Part shown: piece by piece, positions 17,180-24,293 of the stretch
How the letters are laid out: every line of letters starts with the position of its first letter
Position numbering within the stretch: position 1 is the stretch's first letter
Origin: Chloroflexota bacterium
GTDB lineage: Bacteria > Chloroflexota > Dehalococcoidia > Tepidiformales > Tepidiformaceae
Direction: 5' to 3'
Length of the DNA: 64,000 bases
Assembly (NCBI GenBank): GCA_016234445.1
Contig: JACRBT010000018.1
Coordinates: forward strand, 1 to 64,000
Made by a program: the position numbers and the translations under genes
The notes under the pieces: generated by a model
What the model was told of the DNA's origin: nothing
Database searches by the model: none
The model's input: only the letters and a program-made list of their open reading frames with translations

Positions 17180-18124
17180 CTAGCCCGCCTCCCCCGTCAG
17201 GAACCGCCGCGGGACCTCCCGCAGCATCAGGTCGATGTCCTTCTCCGAGACGCCGGCTGCCCGCAGCGCCGGGACCGCCACCGTGCTGACGAAGAGGTAC
17301 CGGGTCGGGCCGGATGGCGCCGGCGGCGTGCTCCCCGCGAGCACGGGCGCCGGGGCGTAGTCGTGCCCGAGCATCAGCTTCGAAGCCCAGCCGCGGTCGA
17401 CCAGCGCCTTCACGGTCTCGTTGCGCTGTTCCCAGTTCGGGCGGCCGGGGCTCCCGGGATAGCGGTCCATCGAGAGGTAGACGCCCGTTTTGAGGAGCGA
17501 TTCGAGGTAGCCAACGTCGGTGGTGTCGGCGCTGTGGCCGATGGCGATCCGGTCCATCGGCGCGCCTTCCTGGGCGAAGATCTCCACCTGGCGCCGGCCG
17601 ACCTGTTCCGGGGCCCAGTGGTGGGTGCTGATCGGGCAGCCGGTGCGCTTGAGGGCGCGGGCTGCCCCGCGGAGGATGCGCTCGCCTTCGGGGGTGACGC
17701 CGCCCACGTCGTTCGCGACCTTGATCGCGCCTGCCTTGATGGTGGTGTTGCCGATCCCGGTCGTGATCTCGTGGACGAAGATGTCGGCGATGCTGTCGAG
17801 GTCGCGCGCCCAGAACGAGCGGGGCACGTCGCGCCAGATGCCGGTCGCGGCGACGACGTTCATCCCCGACTCGCGGGAGACGTCACGGACGAACTCGACG
17901 TCGCGCCCGAGGTCGGGGGTCGTGAGGTCGATGACCGTGTCCACGCCGCCGGCCTTCGCCTCGCGGAGTTCGCGGATGGCGTTGGCGCGGGTGGCCGGCC
18001 AGTCGAACCGCCACGGGTAGTGGTGGTTGTCTTCGCCCATCCCGACGATGACGTGTTCGTGGCTGAGGGTGACGCCGAGTTTCGCGGCGTCGATGGGGCC
18101 GAGGACGGTTTCGACGGTCGCCAT
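17180..18124 (-). CDS. Phosphotriesterase-family metal-dependent hydrolase
   Basis: A 314-residue amidohydrolase-superfamily TIM barrel. It opens with the PTE motif LGVTLSHEHVIVGMG (the HxH metal ligands). It contains the IKAGAIKV stretch with the lysine that is carbamylated in this family, HHW and GHSADTTDVGYLESLL histidines, and the C-terminal aspartate in LMLGHDYAPAP. Relatives act as lactonases, phosphotriesterases or amidases. It starts six bases after the PPOX gene stop, so the two form an operon; a lactone or ester made or used by the F420 enzyme is one possibility. Confidence 0.88.
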   Translation of the reverse strand: MATVETVLGPIDAAKLGVTLSHEHVIVGMGEDNHHYPWRFDWPATRANAIRELREAKAGGVDTVIDLTTPDLGRDVEFVRDVSRESGMNVVAATGIWRDVPRSFWARDLDSIADIFVHEITTGIGNTTIKAGAIKVANDVGGVTPEGERILRGAARALKRTGCPISTHHWAPEQVGRRQVEIFAQEGAPMDRIAIGHSADTTDVGYLESLLKTGVYLSMDRYPGSPGRPNWEQRNETVKALVDRGWASKLMLGHDYAPAPVLAGSTPPAPSGPTRYLFVSTVAVPALRAAGVSEKDIDLMLREVPRRFLTGEAG

Positions 18125-18130
18125 GGCTGT

Positions 18131-18547
18131 TTACCCCCTGTTCGTGACGCCGGAGACGCGCCTGGCGGTCACGCGGATGATGACGCGGCCCTCCTTGCGG
18201 AGCCGTTCCACGAAGCCTTCCGGCGGCGTGAATTCGGCCAGGCCGCGCATCGCCTTGTTGATGGCGATGTGCCCGGGGACGATGTCGTCCGATTCGATAG
18301 TGGCCGTGCCTTCGACCGTGACGTAGCCGTAGGGGGCGCCTTCGTCGAGGACACAGACCGCGATCCGGGGGTCGCGCCGGAGCGACTTGGCCTTGAAGCG
18401 GCTCTCGGTGGTGCTGAAGATGAGGGTGTCGCCCTCCCGGGCGTAGAAGATGATGGAACTGCTCGGGGCGCCGCCCTTGCGGAGGGTGGTGACGACCGCC
18501 CACTTGTTCTTGTTGATGAAGGCGTCCTGGTCGGGGGTGCCGATCAT
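18131..18547 (-). CDS. PPOX-class F420-dependent oxidoreductase
   Basis: A 138-residue split-barrel flavin/F420 enzyme of the pyridoxamine-phosphate-oxidase fold. Features are NKWAVVTTLRKGGAPSSSII near the N-terminus, DTLIFSTTESRFKAKSLRRD, the RIAVCVLDEG strand and YVTVEGTATI. This composition matches the Rv1155-like F420 group. ATG 18547 has AAGGAG upstream. Its promoter -10 (TACTAT) overlaps the -10 of the divergent Nudix gene. First gene of the operon with the phosphotriesterase homologue. Confidence 0.85.
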   Translation of the reverse strand: MIGTPDQDAFINKNKWAVVTTLRKGGAPSSSIIFYAREGDTLIFSTTESRFKAKSLRRDPRIAVCVLDEGAPYGYVTVEGTATIESDDIVPGHIAINKAMRGLAEFTPPEGFVERLRKEGRVIIRVTARRVSGVTNRG

Positions 18548-18575
18548 GCGGGGCTCCTTGGGGGAAAGTACGCCG

Positions 18576-18582
18576 TATAGTA
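18576..18582. promoter_or_regulatory. Overlapping divergent -10 elements
   Basis: TATAGT on the plus strand (18576-18581) lies seven bases before the Nudix ATG at 18589. On the minus strand the same bases read TACTAT (18582-18577), upstream of the AAGGAG and ATG of the PPOX gene. The two hexamers are offset by one base. Confidence 0.6.
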
Positions 18583-18588
18583 CCCGCA

Positions 18589-19044
18589 ATGCTGAAGTTC
18601 GAACTGTCGGCGTCGCTGGTGCTCTTCCGGGGGCCGGAGATCCTCGTGATGAAGCGCGGCGCGGGGAGTTTCTCCGCGGGCGGCTGGTTCCTCCCCGGTG
18701 GACACCTGGAGGAAGGGGAGCGCCCGGCCGAAGCCTGTGCGCGCGAACTCTTCGAAGAGACCGGCATCGCCGTCGACCCGGGGGCCATCGCGCTCGTCGA
18801 CGTCATGAGCTACGAACACGACGGGGCGATGGCCCACATCCTCATCTACCGGGGCGAATGCGCGCCCATCACGGAGCCCGAGATCAACGACGAACACGTC
18901 GCCGCCCGCTGGATGACCCCCGAGGGCTATGTCGCCCGCTTCCTCGACCCCGCGATGCTGCGGGAACGGGGAATACCCGCGGCGGGAGTCGCGCTGGCGG
19001 AGGAAGTGGCGCGGGTGGTGCGATCGGCGGCGGCGGCGCGGTGA
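18589..19044 (+). CDS. Nudix hydrolase
   Basis: A 151-residue enzyme that hydrolyses a nucleoside diphosphate linked to another moiety. The Nudix box runs from GGHLEEGERP through AEACARELFEETGI, with the expected REL..E..G metal-binding helix. The opening LKFELSASLVLFRGPEILVM and the GGWFLPGG lead-in are typical of MutT-like proteins. The likely leaderless start is at ATG 18589. Natural substrate is unknown. It converges with the Cys-rich gene that follows. Confidence 0.9.
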   Translation: MLKFELSASLVLFRGPEILVMKRGAGSFSAGGWFLPGGHLEEGERPAEACARELFEETGIAVDPGAIALVDVMSYEHDGAMAHILIYRGECAPITEPEINDEHVAARWMTPEGYVARFLDPAMLRERGIPAAGVALAEEVARVVRSAAAAR

Positions 19045-19054
19045 AGTCCGGCGG

Positions 19055-19333
19055 CTATTCTTGCGGGAAGGCCCAGGCGACTTCGACCGCGCCAACGGTG
19101 GCGAGACCACGGGTGTAGCGGGGCTCGCGCTTGCGGTGAGCCCGGCCGGCGAGGTAGGCGGTGAGGGCGGATTCCGCGCCGGCGCCGGCGAAGTGGACCT
19201 TCCCGCAGCAGCAGTGTTCGAACCCGGGCGCGCCGTCGGCGGGGACAGCCGTGGGGACGCAGGGGCAGCCGCAGGTGTAGGTGACGCCTTCGCCCTTTTC
19301 GGTGGCGATGACGCGGAAGTCGGGGTTGGACAT
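19055..19333 (-). CDS. Small cysteine-rich protein, function unknown
   Basis: A 92-residue protein with two clustered metal-ligand candidates: YTCGCPCVPTAVPADG near residue 20 and FEHCCCGKVHFAGAG near 40. This gives six cysteines and two histidines, which would suit a zinc or iron-sulfur site. The C-terminal half is polar (TRGLATVGAVEVAWAFPQE). GGAG lies before ATG 19333, and TACACT lies further upstream as a possible -10. I do not recognise a named family. Confidence 0.6.
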   Translation of the reverse strand: MSNPDFRVIATEKGEGVTYTCGCPCVPTAVPADGAPGFEHCCCGKVHFAGAGAESALTAYLAGRAHRKREPRYTRGLATVGAVEVAWAFPQE

Positions 19334-19421
19334 GGTTCGCTCCGGCGTTGGGGGATCAGGGGGAGTGTAGCGCGAGACGGGCGTTCGTGGTGGCGCCCCT
19401 GCGAGACCACGCCGGCGGCGG

Positions 19422-19427
19422 TATAGT
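19422..19427 (+). promoter_or_regulatory. -10 element TATAGT before enoyl-CoA hydratase
   Basis: TATAGT lies 50 bases before the ATG. The leader carries a clear AAGGAGG, so this transcript has a normal leader, unlike many neighbours. Confidence 0.5.
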
Positions 19428-19477
19428 CCGCGACACAGGGACCAGAATCCGAAGTCGAAACAAGGAGGCCACGCGCC

Positions 19478-20269
19478 ATGCAGTTCTGCCGCTACGAAAA
19501 GAAGGACCACGTCGCCTACATCACGGTCACCCGGCCGGAGGTGATGAACGCGCTCCACGCGCCCGCCAGCACCGAACTGAACGAGTGCTGGGACGACTTC
19601 GCGGCGGACGACGACATGTGGGTGGGCGTGCTCACGGGCGAAGGCGACCGGGCCTTCAGCGCCGGCAACGACCTGAAGTACACGGCCGAGCTTTCGCGGA
19701 TGAAGCCCGAGGATCGCCCGGCGCAGGCGTTCCCGAAGGGCGGGTTCGGGGGGCTGACCAGCCGCTTCGACCTGTTCAAGCCGATCATCGCCCGGATGAA
19801 CGGCTTTGCCCTAGGCGGCGGCCTCGAGATGGCGCTTACCTGCGACATCATTGTCGCGGCCGAGCACGCCGAACTGGGGCTGCCGGAACCGCGCCGGGGG
19901 CTGATCGCCGGGGCGATGGGCGTCCATCGTCTGCCCCGCCAGATCCCCCTGAAGACGGCGATGGGCTTCATGCTCACGGGCCGCCACATCCCGGCCCCGC
20001 GCGCCTACGAACTCGGGCTTGTGAACGAAGTCGTTCCGCTGGCGGGGCTCGATGAAGCGGTCGGGCGCTGGGTGGCGGACATCATCCGCTGCGCCCCCCT
20101 GAGCGTGCGGTCGACCAAGGAATCGGCCTTGCGGGGGCTGGCGATGTCGCTGGAAGAGGTTGGCAGCGCGCGGTTCGAGTGGGAAACGAAGCGGCGCGCC
20201 GCCGCTGACTCGATCGAAGGGCCCCGCGCCTTCGCGGAAAAGCGCGCCCCCAACTGGACCGGCCGGTAG
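19478..20269 (+). CDS. Enoyl-CoA hydratase/isomerase family protein
   Basis: A 263-residue crotonase-fold enzyme acting on an acyl-CoA. The oxyanion-hole blocks are FSAGNDLKYTAEL and IIARMNGFALGGGLEMALTC. The LGLPEPRRGLIAGAMGVHRL stretch carries the glutamate position often used for hydration. AAGGAGG sits at the usual distance before ATG 19478. The stop is followed by a copy of the dispersed repeat core. It may act with the CoA transferase at 21948 or the carboxylase at 24294, though they are separate units. Confidence 0.92.
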   Translation: MQFCRYEKKDHVAYITVTRPEVMNALHAPASTELNECWDDFAADDDMWVGVLTGEGDRAFSAGNDLKYTAELSRMKPEDRPAQAFPKGGFGGLTSRFDLFKPIIARMNGFALGGGLEMALTCDIIVAAEHAELGLPEPRRGLIAGAMGVHRLPRQIPLKTAMGFMLTGRHIPAPRAYELGLVNEVVPLAGLDEAVGRWVADIIRCAPLSVRSTKESALRGLAMSLEEVGSARFEWETKRRAAADSIEGPRAFAEKRAPNWTGR

Positions 20270-20300
20270 GCGTCAGGGCCGGGAACCCGGCTCCCACTCG

Positions 20301-20334
20301 CCATCCGTACCGCGACTGGGAAGGAGCGGCGTCT
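20301..20334. repeat. Dispersed repeat core (diverged copy)
   Basis: The sequence CCATCCGTACCGCGACTGGG, continuing AAGGAGCGGCGTCTC, matches the core of the 1-247 and 41.5-41.9 kb repeats with two or three changes. It fills the 79-bp gap between two convergent genes. Confidence 0.65.
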
Positions 20335-20348
20335 CTCTCGCTCGCTGC

Positions 20349-21176
20349 CTATGCCGCGACGGCCAACGCCTCGTCGTCGTCGGCCGCTGTGCTTCTCGCG
20401 GCAGCATGGCGGGCCTCGAGCCGCCGGGCGATCTTCCACGACAGCCAGACGATCGCGCCCCCGAGGGCCATGTCGAGGAAGAAGTGGTTCGCGCTCGCCA
20501 CGATCGCCCAGGTCATCAGGACCGTGAGGACGAGGCCGATGGCCCGGAGGGTGCGGCTTGCCGTGTTCACCCAGATGGCCGCCGCCGCCATCGCGATCCA
20601 GCCGAAGTGGAAGCTGGGGATGGCCGCGTATTCGTTCAGGATCAGGGCCGGCTGGGCGTAGCTCACGGAGGTGTTACCGCCGAAGACGGTGTCGGTGAAG
20701 CCGAGGTCGTAGCCATAGGCGCCAATCAGCCGCGGGGGCGCGGCCGGGAAGGCGTAGTAGAACGCGAGCCCGAAGACCATCGAAATGAACATGACGTTGC
20801 GGAGGAAGAGGAAGCGCTCGCGCCCGCGCCACCAGGCCCAGAGCCCGACCGCCGCCAGCACGGGGAAGTGGAGGTAGGCGTAGATGAAGTTCGCGACTTC
20901 CTGGACGGCGTGCCAGCGGATCGACCACGCCTGAATGTCGGGCTCCCAGAAGATCCGGGCGGCCTTCTCCAGGTCAACGATCCGGACGGTGATCCAGACG
21001 GACTCCTGGATCCGCGTGGGGGCGATGCCCCGGGCGAGGAAGTAGGCGCCGATGACCGCCAGGAGGATGGCCCAGTCGCGCCCGAAAGCAGGCAGCCAGG
21101 CGAAGTGGCAGCGCAGGTGCAACGGGGCGCTGTGTTCGCGGCAGGGCCGGGCCATGGGGATGCTGCGGACCGTCAT
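20349..21176 (-). CDS. PAP2-superfamily membrane protein (inositolphosphotransferase-like)
   Basis: A 275-residue polytopic membrane protein with about six hydrophobic segments (WAILLAVIGAYFLARGIA, FPVLAAVGLWAWW, VMFISMVFGLAFYYAFP, GWIAMAAAAIWV, AIGLVLTVLMTWAIVASA). The PAP2 active-site motifs are AIPSFHFGW and ANHFFLDMALG. The HAVQEVANFIYAYLHFP region resembles the Aur1/IPC-synthase-like branch. It probably transfers or removes a lipid head-group phosphate. ATG 21176 is preceded by GAAAGG; a second ATG lies at 21155. Confidence 0.85.
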   Translation of the reverse strand: MTVRSIPMARPCREHSAPLHLRCHFAWLPAFGRDWAILLAVIGAYFLARGIAPTRIQESVWITVRIVDLEKAARIFWEPDIQAWSIRWHAVQEVANFIYAYLHFPVLAAVGLWAWWRGRERFLFLRNVMFISMVFGLAFYYAFPAAPPRLIGAYGYDLGFTDTVFGGNTSVSYAQPALILNEYAAIPSFHFGWIAMAAAAIWVNTASRTLRAIGLVLTVLMTWAIVASANHFFLDMALGGAIVWLSWKIARRLEARHAAARSTAADDDEALAVAA

Positions 21177-21347
21177 GGATACCTTTCTACCGCGTGGCCT
21201 TGCCGCCGTTCTATGAACTGCTTCACGCAACTGCCCGTAGGGGTTTCCTGACGCGAACCAAGGGGGAGCGGCGGCCTCACTCGTGATTTTCCCTGATCCG
21301 AACGAATAGCTAAAGCCCCAGCGGAGAAATAGCCCGGCCGTTGCCGA

Positions 21348-21353
21348 TACACT
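21348..21353 (+). promoter_or_regulatory. -10 element TACACT (leaderless layout)
   Basis: TACACT ends six bases before ATG 21360. The rest of the 183-bp gap (21177-21359) shows no gene. Confidence 0.55.
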
Positions 21354-21359
21354 GCTTCT

Positions 21360-21866
21360 ATGGCTGATGCCCTCGCCGATGCCCTGGACCGGCTCGCCGC
21401 CACGCCGAAGCGGCTCGCCCACCTCGTCGCCGAGGCCAGCGATGCGGTCCTCGACGCCGCCCCGCCCGGCGAATGGTCTGCCCGCACGGTCCTTGCACAC
21501 TTTCGCGACTGCGAGGTGCTCGCCGACGGGATGCGGCTGGCGCGAATGCTGGCGGAAGAGGCGCCCGTGTTCGCGGACTTCGACGAAGCAGCCTGGGCGG
21601 CCAACCGGAACCGTTCCCGCGACCACAAAGCCCAGTTGCTGGGCGACTTTGCCCTTCACCGCCAGGCGACGCTGCTCATCTTCGCGGGCCTCCGCCCGGA
21701 GGACTGGGAACGCACCGGGAGCCACCCCATGCGGGGGGCGTTCACGGTCCGGACATGGGTCGACCAATGGCTGGAACATGACCTCGGCCACCTCGACCAG
21801 CTCGAGCGGCTGCTGGGCGAAACTGTGGACGAGGTGCTGAAGCGCCGCTTTCACCCGCGCGGCTGA
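21360..21866 (+). CDS. DinB-like four-helix protein
   Basis: A 168-residue helical-bundle protein of the DinB/YfiT-like class. Members bind a metal through three histidines and often transfer thiols or act in stress. The N-terminal helix is DALADALDRLAATPKRLAHL, WSARTVLAHFRDCEV holds the first histidine, and WLEHDLGHLDQLERLLGE holds the other two. A second DinB-type protein is at 23656-24201. Reaction unknown. Confidence 0.78.
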   Translation: MADALADALDRLAATPKRLAHLVAEASDAVLDAAPPGEWSARTVLAHFRDCEVLADGMRLARMLAEEAPVFADFDEAAWAANRNRSRDHKAQLLGDFALHRQATLLIFAGLRPEDWERTGSHPMRGAFTVRTWVDQWLEHDLGHLDQLERLLGETVDEVLKRRFHPRG

Positions 21867-21947
21867 ACGTTTTCGCCTGCTCCCCCTGACACCGTGGACC
21901 CCGACCGGCGTAGACTCCGGTTCATTCCACGCCCCGGAGCCCAGGCG

Positions 21948-23162
21948 ATGCCCGCACTCGATGGGATGAAAGTCCTTGACCTCACGCAATACGAAGCCGG
22001 AACCAGCTGCACCCAGTACCTCGCATGGTTCGGCGCCACCATCTACAAGGTCGAACACCCGGACCGCGGCGACCCCGGCCGGGGGACCGAGGGCGGCGGC
22101 AAGGACTCGCTCTACTTCATGTCGTTCAACCACAACAAGAAGAGCGTGGCGATCAACCTCAGCAAGCCGGAAGGGCGCGAGCTTTTCCTGAAGCTCGTCC
22201 CCCAGGTCGACGCCGTCGTGGAGAACTTCACCCTGGGGACGATGGAGAAGCTGGGGCTGGGCTACGACGTCCTCAACGCCGTCAACCCGCGGATCATCTA
22301 CGGGACGATCAAGGGGTTCGGGACGAGCGGGCCCTACAAGGACTACAAGTGCTTCGACTGGGTGGCGCAGGCGGCCGGCGGTTCTTTCAGCGTCACCGGC
22401 GACGCCGACGGCCCCCCGATGCGGCCCGGGGCGACGGTCGCGGACACCGGGAGCGGGATGCACTGCGCGATGGGGATCCTCGCCGCCTACATCCAGCGGG
22501 AGCGGACCGGCCGGGGCCAGGTCGTCGAAATCGCGATGCAGGAGACGGTAGCGAACTACATGCGGATGCCGATGTCGCGGCGTGAGCGGGCGCCGGGCGA
22601 GCCGGTCGGGCGGGGCGCGGAGGTTTCGCTGGCCCCGACGGGGATCTACCCTTGCACCGGCGGCGGCCCGAACGACTACCTCTACATCATGATCGTCACC
22701 CAGCGGATGTGGGATTCGCTGGTGGCCGCGATCGACCGGCCGGAACTGGCGATCGACGACCGCTGGGCGACGGTCTTCGGCAGGCTCGCGAACGGCCCCG
22801 CCTTGCGGGAAGAGGTGGCGAAGTGGACCCGCCAGCACACGAAGTTCGAGGCGATGGAGCTGCTGGGCGCCGCTGGGGTGCCCTGCAGCGCCGTCTACGA
22901 CAGCGAGGACATCCTCGGCGACCGGCATCTCCGCGCCCGGGGGATGATCCAGACCGTCCACCACCCGGTGAGGGGTGACTGGGACGAACTCGGCCCGCCA
23001 ATCCACCTCAGCGACTCGGAAGTGGCGATGGCCCCGGCGCCGCTCCTCGGCGAGCATACGGCCGAGGTGTTGGCCGCGGAACTCGGCGTCCCGGCGGGCG
23101 ACGTCGCGTCGCTGGCGGCCGCGGGCGTCCTCAGCCTCGGGCCGTCGACGGTGACGGCGTAG
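21948..23162 (+). CDS. CaiB/BaiF-family CoA transferase
   Basis: A 404-residue family III CoA transferase that moves CoA between carboxylic acids. It opens with the standard LDGMKVLDLTQYEAGTSCTQ and ATIYKVEHPDRGDPGRG. The nucleophile region is NPRIIYGTIKGFGTSGPYKD followed by CFDWVAQAAGG with the catalytic-type aspartate. MGILAAYIQRERTGRGQVVE is the usual dimer-interlocking segment. ATG 21948 gives the normal N-terminus; TAGACT at 21911-21916 is a possible -10. The HTH gene follows after 56 bp. Confidence 0.92.
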   Translation: MPALDGMKVLDLTQYEAGTSCTQYLAWFGATIYKVEHPDRGDPGRGTEGGGKDSLYFMSFNHNKKSVAINLSKPEGRELFLKLVPQVDAVVENFTLGTMEKLGLGYDVLNAVNPRIIYGTIKGFGTSGPYKDYKCFDWVAQAAGGSFSVTGDADGPPMRPGATVADTGSGMHCAMGILAAYIQRERTGRGQVVEIAMQETVANYMRMPMSRRERAPGEPVGRGAEVSLAPTGIYPCTGGGPNDYLYIMIVTQRMWDSLVAAIDRPELAIDDRWATVFGRLANGPALREEVAKWTRQHTKFEAMELLGAAGVPCSAVYDSEDILGDRHLRARGMIQTVHHPVRGDWDELGPPIHLSDSEVAMAPAPLLGEHTAEVLAAELGVPAGDVASLAAAGVLSLGPSTVTA

Positions 23163-23218
23163 TCCGCTGAGCACGGGATCGCGCTCAGGGAGCCGCTGGC
23201 GCTACGGAGGTTCAAGCG

Positions 23219-23626
23219 ATGGATGACGATTTCAAGCAGTTTCGAGACAGGATGCTGGAAGACCCGGCCACCCGTGCCGCCTACCAGGCGCGCAAGCCGG
23301 TCTATGCGTTCGCCGTTCAGCTTGCCGAACTGCGCAGCCAGAAGGGACTCTCCCAGGCCGCGCTCGCCAGGCGGGCCGGCATGAAGCAATCCGAGGTCGC
23401 CCGGATCGAAGCCGCCGAGGCGTCACCGACGTTCGACACGATGGCGCGGTTGCTCGCCGCCGCCGAGGCTGACCTCGACATCCGCTTCAAGGACGCCCGC
23501 GGCAAGGTCGTGAGGCTTCCGATGGTCCTCAAAGGCGCAGAGCTCGGGGCGCGTTCGAGGCGTGGTCGGGGAGTTGCCTCGGAGGAGTCGGCCAAGGAGA
23601 AACCGCTCCGGCGTGCCAACGCCTGA
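23219..23626 (+). CDS. XRE-family helix-turn-helix regulator (HigA-like)
   Basis: A 135-residue DNA-binding protein. The HTH spans about residues 30-85 (LAELRSQKGLSQAALARRAG, MKQSEVARIEAAEASPTFDT). The N-terminal FKQFRDRMLEDPATRAAYQA is common in HigA-type antitoxins, whose toxin gene is usually next door, but no RelE/HigB-like gene is present on either side. The basic tail (RSRRGRG) is not conserved in type. GGAGG lies before ATG 23219. It may be an orphan antitoxin or an ordinary repressor. Confidence 0.82.
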   Translation: MDDDFKQFRDRMLEDPATRAAYQARKPVYAFAVQLAELRSQKGLSQAALARRAGMKQSEVARIEAAEASPTFDTMARLLAAAEADLDIRFKDARGKVVRLPMVLKGAELGARSRRGRGVASEESAKEKPLRRANA

Positions 23627-23655
23627 TCAGCCGCCAGCTGGTCCTTCGCTGGCCC

Positions 23656-24201
23656 CTACAGGGCGTGGCCCTCGCCCGTGAGGCCGTGTTTCGCCCGCTG
23701 TTGTTCCTGGAGGGCGCCAATCGTCTCGGCGGCGCGGTTGTAGATCTGGGGGACGTCCCAGCCGTTCGCGCCGGCGTAGGTGTCGATCTGGCTGCGGTGG
23801 TGGATGTCGTGTTCCATCATCATCATCAGGACCCGCCAGCCAGAGAGGCCGCCTTCGGAGTCGATCATCTGGACCTTGCGCTCCAGCCATTCGGCGGGGG
23901 TGCCTTCGAGGCGGCGGCGAAACTCGCGGACGCTTTCCTCCAGCGCCGGGAGCCAGCGGTCGCGTGAACTGACGTCGGGCGGCGCCGGGCTGATCCAGCC
24001 TTCGCCGCGGTAGGCACTGGCGAAATAGAGCCGCGACCCCGCCATGTGACCGATGAGCTTGTTGATGCTCCATGCCTTCTCGCCTTCGCCGGTCGCTGGC
24101 GTCCAGCCGTCGGCTTCGGGCGGGAGGGCCGCGATGTCGCGCATGGCGCGGCGGTTGACGGCGTCGAAGTAGCGAAGGAAGGCATCGATCGAAGTCAGCA
24201 T
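23656..24201 (-). CDS. DinB-family protein
   Basis: A 181-residue DinB-type four-helix bundle. Landmarks are SINKLIGHMAGSRLYFASAY, with the first metal histidine, and VLMMMMEHDIHHRSQIDTYA, with the HxxxH-like second site. It starts MLTSIDAFLRYFDAVNRR. It is probably a thiol-dependent metalloenzyme or stress protein, but the substrate is not known. It lies convergent to the HTH gene and divergent from the carboxylase gene. Confidence 0.82.
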   Translation of the reverse strand: MLTSIDAFLRYFDAVNRRAMRDIAALPPEADGWTPATGEGEKAWSINKLIGHMAGSRLYFASAYRGEGWISPAPPDVSSRDRWLPALEESVREFRRRLEGTPAEWLERKVQMIDSEGGLSGWRVLMMMMEHDIHHRSQIDTYAGANGWDVPQIYNRAAETIGALQEQQRAKHGLTGEGHAL

Positions 24202-24281
24202 CTGTCTCTCCCGGGAACCAGAGTGTGGCCGGGCGCGGCGGCGATGGCAACCACCGTGCTGACGGGTGGCGGCGGATGGCT

Positions 24282-24287
24282 TAGCCT
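24282..24287 (+). promoter_or_regulatory. -10 element TAGCCT (leaderless layout)
   Basis: TAGCCT ends six bases before GTG 24294. The context TAGCCTTCGG recurs at 38142 before another start codon. Confidence 0.45.
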
Positions 24288-24293
24288 TCGGGC

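Noticed and set aside
21177-21359. A cyclic-di-GMP-type riboswitch before the PAP2 gene
   Set aside because: A few short blocks (for example AAATCACGA) look familiar on the minus strand, but the conserved core and pairing could not be assembled.
20349-23174. Extension of the PAP2 gene to a 941-residue protein
   Set aside because: The extra part lies antisense to the CoA transferase and DinB genes and has no protein-like features. The start at 21176 fits the family.
23219-23626. A HigBA toxin-antitoxin pair
   Set aside because: The HTH protein resembles HigA, but no RelE/HigB-like frame is found on either side, so only a regulator is called.
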